From: Myxococcales bacterium
GTDB lineage: Bacteria; Myxococcota_A; Polyangia; Polyangiales; Polyangiaceae
Length of the DNA: 35,342 nucleotides
Reading direction: 5' to 3'
Assembly: GCA_021847645.1 (NCBI GenBank)
Contig: JAJZQG010000070.1
Span: 1 to 35,342 of the forward strand
Below are positions 16,880 through 23,727 of the stretch, in pieces. Numbering within the stretch: the stretch's first letter is position 1; every line of letters starts with the position of its first letter. Below the pieces are notes generated by a model. That model was given only the letters and a program-made list of their open reading frames with translations, searched no databases and was not told the DNA's origin. Made by a program: the position numbers and the translations under genes.

Positions 16880-17084
16880 GCGGGCGATGCTCGCACGACA
16901 AGGCGACGGCGTGGGTCGCGATCGGTGGGGCATGGTCGGGGCGGGGGGGCAACACGGCGGCGCGGGGCGCGCCGACCCGGACGAAGCCCCCCGCCGACGG
17001 CGCGACGCTCACCTTCGAAGCCGGGTTGCGGATGATGAATCCGTGGCACGTGCTGCAATCGTCGAAGAACACGCGCGGCGCCAT
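16839..17084 (-). CDS. small CxxC protein, minus strand
   Basis: The protein of about 81 residues starts APRVFFDDCSTCHGFIIRNP, with a CxxCH motif in a cytoplasmic-looking context without signal peptide, so it is more likely a zinc site than a haem site. The remainder is Pro/Ala-rich with another cysteine (LSCEHRP). ATG 17084 follows GGAAACG; a GTG at 17105 is also possible. It sits head to head with the TerS-like gene at 17121, with only about 36 bases between the starts, so the two promoters would overlap. Whether it is expressed is uncertain. Confidence 0.42.
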   Translation of the reverse strand: MAPRVFFDDCSTCHGFIIRNPASKVSVAPSAGGFVRVGAPRAAVLPPRPDHAPPIATHAVALSCEHRPHAKGTVAIAAADR

Positions 17085-17120
17085 CGTTTCCCGCGTGGTG
17101 CGCACCTTCGGGGGGACGCC

Positions 17121-18395
17121 GTGAGCATCGAATCATCCCACGGCAAGGCTCGCCCGACGTTGCCCCGTGCGCGCGAGGTTCGCGTTGCCCCACCGGCGGA
17201 CCATCGGGCCCGCGATCGCGACGCTACGGGCCGCTTCAAGCCCGGCAACCGGGCAGGAACGCAGCGGGGGATCAAGCTCGCCCTCGCGAAGCTCACCGGG
17301 CGCTACATCACGGGCGCGAGCGAGGAAGCGATGGCGGTTGCGGGTGACGCGGCGTGCTTGCTTCGCGCGAAGCTCGCCGAATCGGCGGCTCCCGATAGCG
17401 CGTCGGTGCGTTCGCTTCTGGCCCTCGCGGCAACGCACGAAGCCCTTGCGGCGTTCTGGTTCGGTCGCGCGCTACTCGCCGGCCTGGACACCGAACGCGG
17501 CATCGCGGCGCAAGGCGAAGCGACGAAGCACGGGCAACGCGCGGAGCGCTTGACGGTCACGGCGCACGACATGGCGGCGAAGGTGGCGAGCGTGCGGCCC
17601 CGAGCGGCGCCTTGGCCTTCGATGCTTCCGGCTCCGCGTGCGGTCGAAGCCTTCGACGACGACGGCGACCCCGACGACGGCGAGTCGGGAGGGGGGGCAC
17701 GTGCGGGCGCTCCCTTGCCGGGGGGGCGCCCACCCCCGCTCGGGGATTCGGGGCGCCCCGAGGGCTACGCGGGGTCGGAGGCGCATTTGTGCAGAACAAC
17801 CCCTAGACCGTCGGGGGACAGCGCGGCCCGGCCCATGGACCATGCGGACGACCCGACGCCAGGAAGGGCCGGTTCCGGGGCAGGACTGACCGGCGGCTTC
17901 CGAGCCGCACAAGGCGACTATCCGGCGACGGACAGGGCGACCGAAGGCGCGGGCGAGGGTTCGTTTCGACGTGACCCCGGCGCATTCGGGAGCGAAGGCG
18001 AGCGAAACAGGCGAGGGTTCCCTTCGCGATCGTCGCGTGTCGAATCCGGCGATTCGTTCGCGCGCGAAAACACGGGACGCGCGAGCGACGGCAGGAACCC
18101 CGATCCATTCGGCCTTGAAAACACGGGCAACGCGACGACGGAAACACGTGTTTCCGTGGCGGTCGGTGGGGAGGGGACTGCGCCATCGGGGTTCGACCCG
18201 ACGGACAGGCCGGACGCGGCGGAGATTGCCCGGCGACAAGCGGCGGCGCTTCGCGAGGCGAACATTGCGCGGAGCGGGACGCGGGTGGTGAGGGACGCAA
18301 CGGCGGGCCCCCCTCCCGAAGCGGTCCGAAGGATGCGGCGGATTCAAGCGGACGCGGAGCGGGCGAAGCGAATGAAGGAAGGTGGTGGAACATGA
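17121..18395 (+). CDS. TerS-like protein with long disordered C-terminal tail
   Basis: The 424-residue protein has an N-terminal helical module (about 30-150) beginning ATGRFKPGNRAGTQRGIK, a pattern common at the start of phage small-terminase-like proteins, and ending EATKHGQRAERLTVTAHDMA. From about 170 to 390 it is low-complexity, rich in Gly, Asp, Arg, Ser and Pro, and probably disordered. It ends in a charged helix (AEIARRQAAALREANIARSG). Small terminases recognise the packaging site and recruit TerL; TerL lies three genes downstream. The GTG start 17121 fits the conserved module, but the ribosome binding site is weak. The stop overlaps the next start (ATGA). The small-terminase call is tentative. 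Confidence 0.6.
   Translation: MSIESSHGKARPTLPRAREVRVAPPADHRARDRDATGRFKPGNRAGTQRGIKLALAKLTGRYITGASEEAMAVAGDAACLLRAKLAESAAPDSASVRSLLALAATHEALAAFWFGRALLAGLDTERGIAAQGEATKHGQRAERLTVTAHDMAAKVASVRPRAAPWPSMLPAPRAVEAFDDDGDPDDGESGGGARAGAPLPGGRPPPLGDSGRPEGYAGSEAHLCRTTPRPSGDSAARPMDHADDPTPGRAGSGAGLTGGFRAAQGDYPATDRATEGAGEGSFRRDPGAFGSEGERNRRGFPSRSSRVESGDSFARENTGRASDGRNPDPFGLENTGNATTETRVSVAVGGEGTAPSGFDPTDRPDAAEIARRQAAALREANIARSGTRVVRDATAGPPPEAVRRMRRIQADAERAKRMKEGGGT
18138..18157. promoter_or_regulatory. 20-bp perfect palindrome inside the TerS-like gene
   Basis: The half-site ACGGAAACAC is followed directly by its exact reverse complement, centred on CACGTG. Direct GAAAACACGGG copies lie upstream near 18064 and 18115, and a related imperfect palindrome covers the integrase start near 23726. 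It may be an operator for the downstream terL genes or a packaging (pac) site; both ideas are inferences from symmetry and position. Confidence 0.45.
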
Positions 18396-18649
18396 GCGAA
18401 CTTCGGTTGCGGATTTACGACGCGCGCAAGAGCGGCGACCTTCGGGCGGCTCTTCGCGGTGCGCCGGGGTACCAGGACACGGGCATTGACGGGGTGTTCG
18501 ACCTTCGCGACCCGCTTTCAGCGGAGCTTGTGGAAGGGCTTCCCGACGACGCGATTGCCCGCATGAGGTTCCGGCGGACGTGGGGAGCATGTTTCCTTTT
18601 CCGCGCTGGCGAATTCGCGCGGCATTGCTCGGAAGGGGTGTCGCCGTGA
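18392..18649 (+). CDS. small hypothetical protein of the element
   Basis: The 85-residue protein opens MSELRLRIYDARKSGDLRAA and contains DTGIDGVFDLRDPLSAELVE and RTWGACFLFRAGEF. It looks like a compact alpha/beta protein, and no family is recognised. It starts within the stop of the TerS-like gene (ATGA) and ends within the start of the next gene (GTGA), so it is clearly part of the packaging operon. Confidence 0.68.
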   Translation: MSELRLRIYDARKSGDLRAALRGAPGYQDTGIDGVFDLRDPLSAELVEGLPDDAIARMRFRRTWGACFLFRAGEFARHCSEGVSP

Positions 18650-18900
18650 ACGTCAATCGGGAGGAACTTCGGACCCTGTTGATCGCGGCGGCGAAGCGGG
18701 GAGACAAGGTGTTCTGCGAAGCGACCTTCGACGGACACCGCACGATCGCGGTCGGGGTGCCGATGCTCGTTTCCGCCGCGTTCGTGATCCTCGCGCGCGG
18801 AGACGCGTACGGAACCAAGGTCTTGTTGGCGGACGTGACCGGGTTCGGGGTTGTCGGGGGCGAGCCGGCGGACGCGCAAGCGGGCGAGGTGACGGCGTGA
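18646..18900 (+). CDS. small hypothetical protein of the element
   Basis: The 84-residue protein begins with GTG in a GTGA overlap and reads NVNREELRTLLIAAAKRGDK, then strands VFCEATFDGHRTIAVGVPML, VSAAFVILAR and VLLADVTGFGVVGG. It probably folds as a small alpha-beta domain. It ends in a GTGA overlap with terL. A packaging-related or regulatory role is possible from context only. Confidence 0.66.
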   Translation: MNVNREELRTLLIAAAKRGDKVFCEATFDGHRTIAVGVPMLVSAAFVILARGDAYGTKVLLADVTGFGVVGGEPADAQAGEVTA

Positions 18901-20606
18901 GGCGGCGCCGGGAGCCGGCGAAGGTGGGCGCCTCCGGGTTCCTCGCCTTCGTTGCCGGGGTGCTCGCCGTGACGTTGACGCGGGCGCAGCGAATCCTTTG
19001 CTCCGTCATGTTCGACGGGCGGGAGCCGGGGGACTTCGGCGGCGATGATCGGGCGATCGCGTTGGAGCTATTCGGCGACGTGGGGACCGTGCAGGCAATC
19101 GCCCGCACGGTCGCGGTGATCGTTGCCGGCGCGCGGTCGGGGAAGACCTACCTCGCGGCGCTTCGCCTCTTGCACCTTGCGTTGACGGTCCCCCTTCATT
19201 CGCTCGCAAAGGGGGAAGTCGCGTTCGGGTTGATCGTTAGCTTCGACCTTCGCACCGCGCGGCAGGCGCTTCGCTACGTGACAGGGGCGATCGAGGCGGT
19301 TCCGAGCCTTGCGGCGCTTGTGGTGCATGAGACGATCGATTCGGTGACGCTCCGCCGGGAAGACGGGTTCACCGTGACGATCGAAGCGGTGCCGGCGGCG
19401 CGGTGCGGCGCATCGCTTCGCGGGCGATCGTTGATCGGCGCGATTCTGGACGAATGCGCGTTCTTCCGATCGGAAGGCGCCGACACTTCGGACGTTGACC
19501 TCTACAGGGCATTGTTGCCCCGCATTGTCCCCGAAGGGCAGTTGATCATCGCTTCGACGCCGTGGGGACCGTCCGGGCTTCTCTACGACCTTTGGGCGTC
19601 GAATTTCGGAAAGCCGCTTAGCGCGCTCGTGGCCCACGCTCCGACAAGCACGATGCGGGACGACGAGTACACTCGCACCATGGTTGCTCGGGAGTACGCA
19701 CGCGACCTGAACAATGCTCGCCGGGAATTCGGGGCGGAGTTCATTGACAACGAGTCGGACTTTATCGAGCGCTCTACGGTGCAGTCTTGCGTGAGTGCCG
19801 GAATAACGGAGCGACCGCCGCAAGAGGGGGTGCATTACACGCTTTGCCAGGATGCATCGGGAGGGATCGACGAATACGTTTGGGGGGTGGCGCATGCGGA
19901 GCTTTCGTGGCGCGCGAATGCCCCTCCGTTGCATTCAATTGTGATTGATTGTCTGAAGGGGGCAAAGGGCAAGCTCGACTATGATGCAATCGCGGACTCG
20001 ATCGCAGCGCTCGCGAGGCGCTACCACGTTCACAAGGTGATAGGCGATAGTCGAGAGGCGCAAGGGCTTTCCGCGTTGCTACGTGCGAGGGGGCTTGTGC
20101 TCGAAGTGGCGAGCATGGCGCCGGGCGCGCAGTCTATCCGCTTCGAAGCGCTGGCGGCGAAGCTCAAGACGCGCTCGATTCAACTCTTGGACGACCCCGA
20201 AACGGTCAAGCAACTGTCGGAGTTGCGTGTTGAACGGTTGCCGGCGGGAGGCGCACGATATTCGGCCCCGAGGCGCAAGGGCTCACACGACGATAGGGCG
20301 GACGTTCTTGCGCTCTTGTGCGAAGCGGCGGCGAAGCTCGATCCGGCGGGCGACGTGGAAGCCGTACCGCAGATGTGGCGGGACGACGCCGGGTGGAACG
20401 GGCGCGTGCTTTGGCGGCGACGAATGCCGAACGGGGAATTCGTACCCTGCGAGCCTCCGGTGGGAACACCGCAGCACTTCGAGGCCAGAAGGGAGCGGGC
20501 GTTGCGCGGCGAGTTCACGCAAAGCGACTTGGACGCGATCGAAGCGGGGGAATTCGACCCCGCGACGGAATGCGGGATATCGATTCCCGTGCTGACAGCG
20601 AGATAG
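18897..20606 (+). CDS. phage terminase large subunit (TerL)
   Basis: The 569-residue protein is the DNA-packaging motor of a tailed phage or satellite. The ATPase domain has Walker A AGARSGKT (77-84), Walker B LIGAILDECAFF with D185/E186, and motif III IIASTPWG (217-224). The RNase H-like nuclease domain has candidate metal-binding acids in CQDASGG (D319), VIGDSREAQ (D384) and GSHDDRADVLAL (D465, D466, D469). All key residues appear intact and the length is normal, so it should be active. It would use ATP to thread DNA into a procapsid and cut it at the end. No portal or capsid gene follows, so it would have to dock on a helper phage's procapsid. The GTG start overlaps the upstream stop. Confidence 0.9.
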   Translation: MRRRREPAKVGASGFLAFVAGVLAVTLTRAQRILCSVMFDGREPGDFGGDDRAIALELFGDVGTVQAIARTVAVIVAGARSGKTYLAALRLLHLALTVPLHSLAKGEVAFGLIVSFDLRTARQALRYVTGAIEAVPSLAALVVHETIDSVTLRREDGFTVTIEAVPAARCGASLRGRSLIGAILDECAFFRSEGADTSDVDLYRALLPRIVPEGQLIIASTPWGPSGLLYDLWASNFGKPLSALVAHAPTSTMRDDEYTRTMVAREYARDLNNARREFGAEFIDNESDFIERSTVQSCVSAGITERPPQEGVHYTLCQDASGGIDEYVWGVAHAELSWRANAPPLHSIVIDCLKGAKGKLDYDAIADSIAALARRYHVHKVIGDSREAQGLSALLRARGLVLEVASMAPGAQSIRFEALAAKLKTRSIQLLDDPETVKQLSELRVERLPAGGARYSAPRRKGSHDDRADVLALLCEAAAKLDPAGDVEAVPQMWRDDAGWNGRVLWRRRMPNGEFVPCEPPVGTPQHFEARRERALRGEFTQSDLDAIEAGEFDPATECGISIPVLTAR

Positions 20607-20663
20607 GCAATCCCGAGGATTGCAATGTAACTACGTGGCAGAACGAATAGGAGACAACGAACC

Positions 20664-21710
20664 ATGGCAAACAGCGCATTGACCCAACCGCACCGATCGC
20701 ACAAGCCCGGCGATGCTCTCGCGGTGTTGACCGCTCGCGTGGACGAGGTGAAGGCGAAGGCCGCTGAATGCGAGACGGAGAGCTTGCAGACGGCGATCAC
20801 CGGCGCATGCACGGCGATAATGCGTGCGATCGCGCTTCAACAGCAAAGCATGTTGCAGTATTGGAGAGTTGAGCGGGGCGACCTTGGGCGCACCGGTCGT
20901 GTCGCAAAGGCGGCGGCATCGGCGGCAATCGAGGAACGCGCGAAGGGCGGACAGTACGCCACGGCAAGGGATCGGGCGGACGCGCAAGCGGCAGAGGAAC
21001 GCCGGCTTGTGGGCGCGGCTGCGGCGGAGCTTCGTTCGCGGGTCGAAGGGCAGTTCCGCGACAAGGCACAAGCGATCGTCGAAGGCGCCGTCGCGGCGAT
21101 CAAGAACGTTCAGAGGGAGCTTTCGAAGGCGGAGCTTCGGGCGAAGCGTCCGCTGGCCATGCGGGTTGGCGACGATGCCGCCCGACAGGCGATGATCACG
21201 AACCTTCGGGTAGACGTTGCCTCGATGGGGGTCGAATCCTTTGCGGAACTCTACCGTGCATGCCTCGAAACGGGCGACTTGGAACAGGCGGAGCTTTACG
21301 AAGCGGCTGCGAAGCCGTGGCTTCAAACCATCTTGCGGGAGGGGGTGGCCCCGCTTCGCCGTTCGACGCCGCGCGGGCAGGACATCACGTCACAGCTGCA
21401 ATTTGCGCAAGCCCTCTTGGGTCGCTTCCAACGCGAAGCGGAAGCCCGGCTTCCCGACGAATTGCACGTTGCGCGGCAATGCGTCGGGAAGCTCGAAGAG
21501 TTGTTCAAGGTGGTTATCGGGTTGGACCCGAGCATCGGCGGCGGCATGAGCAACGCCGACTTCCAGCGGCGCTACATGAGCGGGGGGAACAAACCCCCGG
21601 CTCAATTCGAGCCGTTCGACGGGTGGTGGACCCGTTGGCTCGTAGCGGGGAACTTCCCCCGGCTCACGGCTTGGGACAGCGTGGGAGCGATCCCCTTCAA
21701 GGCGGAGTAG
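20664..21710 (+). CDS. helical hypothetical protein in the place of a phage portal gene
   Basis: The 348-residue protein is mostly alpha-helical, with long charged helices (VDEVKAKAAECETESLQTAI, DRADAQAAEERRLVGAAAAE, VQRELSKAELRAKRP). Near the end it has a Gly-rich turn (LDPSIGGGMSNADFQRRYMS) and a Trp-rich segment (FDGWWTRWLVAGNFPRLTAW). It lies directly after terL, where phages encode the portal, but I see no portal-like beta or crown features. Scaffold, capsid-redirecting factor or packaging adaptor are possible guesses. AGGAG sits about 12 bases before the ATG. The gap of 57 bases after terL may hold a separate promoter. Confidence 0.72.
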   Translation: MANSALTQPHRSHKPGDALAVLTARVDEVKAKAAECETESLQTAITGACTAIMRAIALQQQSMLQYWRVERGDLGRTGRVAKAAASAAIEERAKGGQYATARDRADAQAAEERRLVGAAAAELRSRVEGQFRDKAQAIVEGAVAAIKNVQRELSKAELRAKRPLAMRVGDDAARQAMITNLRVDVASMGVESFAELYRACLETGDLEQAELYEAAAKPWLQTILREGVAPLRRSTPRGQDITSQLQFAQALLGRFQREAEARLPDELHVARQCVGKLEELFKVVIGLDPSIGGGMSNADFQRRYMSGGNKPPAQFEPFDGWWTRWLVAGNFPRLTAWDSVGAIPFKAE

Positions 21711-21716
21711 CGCCCG

Positions 21717-22154
21717 ATGGGGCATTACTTCCCGCGCGGACCGTTTGAGAAGTCGGCGGCATCGCTGCGTCGGAAGCTCAAGGCTATGCCGGCGGACGAG
21801 CCCAAGCCCCGGCGCACGGTGCCGAAGGCGTGGTTCGTTCCGCCGCACTACCCGCCGTTGGCGTTGCGTCCCGAAGACGGCGAAGGCTTGTGGGACGTCT
21901 GCCCGGCGGGAAGCGTTGCCTCTCTTCGCCTCGATGACGGGCGGGTAATGGTGGGGACCGTGGTGTCGGACGGACGCGAGGGAGGCGCGTTCGTCATGCA
22001 CCGCTGGGGGACACCGCGACCGACACGGTTCGACCCCCGGCGGGTGGTGGGCGCCGGGGTGATTTCTACTTCCTACACGTGGACGATGATGCGCGCCGTT
22101 GCTGCGGCGCAAGGGCGCGACGGGTTCGCGCTTCGATTGGAGCCTTCGAAATGA
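21717..22154 (+). CDS. hypothetical protein of the element
   Basis: The 145-residue protein has a basic Pro-rich N-terminus (RRKLKAMPADEPKPRRTVPK, VPPHYPPLALRPEDG), a small beta domain (GSVASLRLDDGRVMVGTVVS, GGAFVMHRWGTPR), and ends in a helix with DGFALRLEPSK. It is not recognised. It starts six bases after the previous stop with GGAG in the end of that gene, and overlaps the next gene by ATGA. Confidence 0.66.
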   Translation: MGHYFPRGPFEKSAASLRRKLKAMPADEPKPRRTVPKAWFVPPHYPPLALRPEDGEGLWDVCPAGSVASLRLDDGRVMVGTVVSDGREGGAFVMHRWGTPRPTRFDPRRVVGAGVISTSYTWTMMRAVAAAQGRDGFALRLEPSK

Positions 22155-22483
22155 GGACATGTCTTTGTTGTGGTCACGTGATCCGCGCGGACGACGATGG
22201 CGGGTTTTGCATCGGTTGCGGTACGCATCGCGAGGCGGCGGAGCCGGACGAAGAACCGGCCCGGTCCGTGGCGGTGAAGGGACGAAGGGATGCGAGGTTC
22301 ACGGCGGCGGAGCTTACAGCCATGGCCACGCTCGAAGTCGACCCGGTGAAGGGGGAGCGCAAGACCGGCGGATCACGCAGGGTATGGTTCGATCCTGCGA
22401 CGCGGGCGACGGTGGTGGAGGTTCTCAACTCCCGTGGGGTCTGGCGGGAAAGCGATCGGTATGTTGCGGAGGTGCCGTCATGA
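22151..22483 (+). CDS. zinc-ribbon hypothetical protein
   Basis: The 110-residue protein starts MRTCLCCGHVIRADDDGGFC followed by IGCG, two CxxC knuckles typical of a zinc ribbon. The second half (RFTAAELTAMATLEVD, TRATVVEVLNSRGVWRESDR) could be a small alpha-beta domain. It may bind nucleic acid or a protein partner. ATGA overlaps on both sides place it firmly in the operon. Confidence 0.68.
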   Translation: MRTCLCCGHVIRADDDGGFCIGCGTHREAAEPDEEPARSVAVKGRRDARFTAAELTAMATLEVDPVKGERKTGGSRRVWFDPATRATVVEVLNSRGVWRESDRYVAEVPS

Positions 22484-22962
22484 TCCGTGACTTTCGTCCG
22501 CAAGCGGGGTGGGCCGTTCGTACCGTGCTCGGGGCGACCTTCGACCTTCGGCAACTCGCAGGCACGGGGATCGCGATGCCGGGGCTTGTCCTTTCGCAAC
22601 GCTTGGGTGGTGTGACGGAAGTCGTGGCGCGTGTCGCCGAAGGCGTCTACCAAGCCCTTCCCCCCGCGCGTCACCCGTCAAGCCTTCAAGTGGTCGAAGC
22701 GCTCCAGCGCGCCGTCATGACGAGCGGCGTGATCCTGTCGCAAGGGGTGTTCAGCCCGGAGAAGCTCGTAGCGCCGGCCCTGGTGAACTTCGACGCGGCG
22801 ATCGCGCACTTCGGCGGCGACTTCGAAGCGTTGGAAACGGCGAAGAAGTGCCGGACGGCGTTCTACAACGCCGGGGTGTTCGCGAAGTGCCTTCCGGTCG
22901 CGCCGCCGGCGGACACGCTCACATGGTTGAGGGACGTGTTCGGCGTGCCCGTCGGGCGATGA
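22480..22962 (+). CDS. hypothetical protein, last gene of the terL operon
   Basis: The 160-residue protein is largely helical: LRQLAGTGIAMPGLVLSQRL, SLQVVEALQRAVMTSGVILS and LVNFDAAIAHFGGDFEALET. It ends with DTLTWLRDVFGVPVGR. No transmembrane or signal segment and no recognisable family. It begins in an ATGA overlap with the zinc-ribbon gene. Downstream the operon faces a minus-strand gene across 114 bases that include a hairpin. Confidence 0.66.
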   Translation: MIRDFRPQAGWAVRTVLGATFDLRQLAGTGIAMPGLVLSQRLGGVTEVVARVAEGVYQALPPARHPSSLQVVEALQRAVMTSGVILSQGVFSPEKLVAPALVNFDAAIAHFGGDFEALETAKKCRTAFYNAGVFAKCLPVAPPADTLTWLRDVFGVPVGR

Positions 22963-23031
22963 CTCCCGGTGCATGGCGCTTCCGGGCACGAGGTTGACGC
23001 GTAACGCGTTCGGGTGATCGGCAGGGGGAAG

Positions 23032-23051
23032 CCTTCGACCGAACCCGAAGG
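23032..23051. terminator. possible bidirectional terminator between convergent genes
   Basis: CCTTCG (23032-23037) and CGAAGG (23046-23051) form a perfect stem with an eight-base loop between the end of the plus-strand operon and the end of the minus-strand gene at 23077. There is no T-run on either strand. Confidence 0.3.
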
Positions 23052-23076
23052 GGCGCGTTGTCGCGGCCCTGGCGGT

Positions 23077-23340
23077 TCAGGACGGGCGATGCACGACGAG
23101 GGGGCGGAGCCGGGCTTTCAACACGCCCAAGTCGTAGGCGGACACGTCGGGATCGAAGGCGCGGAGCCGCTTCACGTGGCGGGCGAAGTCGGTCCACGTG
23201 AAGGACCGGCGGGCGGCGAGCGCTTCGGCATCCAAGGCGATGCGCATGATCATCCCGTCAAGCTCCGCCCACCGATCGGCGGATGCTTCGAGGGCGATCG
23301 CGATCCCGTTGTCGCCGTTGTCGTCGTGCTCGCGCGGCAT
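23077..23340 (-). CDS. small hypothetical protein, minus strand
   Basis: The 87-residue protein begins MPREHDDNGDNGIAIALEAS and continues with helices ADRWAELDGMIMRIALDAEA and RSFTWTDFARHVKRLRAFDP. It looks like a soluble helical protein, perhaps a regulator, since it is transcribed away from the RHH-integrase pair and shares an upstream region of about 100 bases containing two inverted repeats. The ribosome binding site is not obvious and an in-frame start at 23385 exists. Confidence 0.55.
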   Translation of the reverse strand: MPREHDDNGDNGIAIALEASADRWAELDGMIMRIALDAEALAARRSFTWTDFARHVKRLRAFDPDVSAYDLGVLKARLRPLVVHRPS

Positions 23341-23375
23341 GATCGAAGTGTAGCACGTTTCCGCATGGGTTCGAA

Positions 23376-23414
23376 TGCCAACCATGGCACACGAACCATT
23401 GTGCTTTACACAAT
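23376..23414. promoter_or_regulatory. two inverted repeats in the divergent region before the RHH-integrase operon
   Basis: TGCCA-ACCA-TGGCA (23376-23389) and ATTGTG-CTTTA-CACAAT (23398-23414) are both perfect inverted repeats in the short space between the minus-strand gene at 23340 and ATG 23440. The second is 17 bases long and lies 25 bases before the start codon, a position suited to an operator. A ribbon-helix-helix protein encoded immediately downstream would be the natural ligand (inference). Confidence 0.5.
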
Positions 23415-23439
23415 CGCTCGGAGGGGCTACGTTGACCCC

Positions 23440-23727
23440 ATGAGCAGACAGAAGGAAGCGGACAGAACGAGCGTCACGTCACGCGGAGGGCCGTCAATCA
23501 TGGTTCGGCTCACGGAAGCCGAATTCGCGGCCCTGCAATTCATGATCAACGAACAGCAAGCGACGGTGGACGAGCACGGGATCGTGACTCGGGTTTCCGC
23601 CGCGTCGGTGATTCGCTCGCTGATTCGTTCCGCCGCGCAAGTGCGCGGGCTTGCGCCCTTCGCGCCGAATGCGAGGACGGCGAAGGCAGCGAAACCCAAG
23701 CCTCGGAAGACGAAGGGGAACCCATGA
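23440..23727 (+). CDS. ribbon-helix-helix-like DNA-binding protein
   Basis: The 95-residue protein contains SIMVRLTEAEFAALQFMINE, a beta strand followed by a helix as in ribbon-helix-helix repressors, then VSAASVIRSLIRSAAQVRGL as the second helix, and a Lys/Pro-rich tail (AKAAKPKPRKTKGNP). The spacing between the helices is longer than in the smallest RHH proteins. The stop overlaps the integrase ATG (ATGA), so it is co-translated with the integrase. It probably autoregulates this pair through the inverted repeat just upstream. GGAGG is about 14 bases before the ATG, a little far. Confidence 0.62.
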   Translation: MSRQKEADRTSVTSRGGPSIMVRLTEAEFAALQFMINEQQATVDEHGIVTRVSAASVIRSLIRSAAQVRGLAPFAPNARTAKAAKPKPRKTKGNP

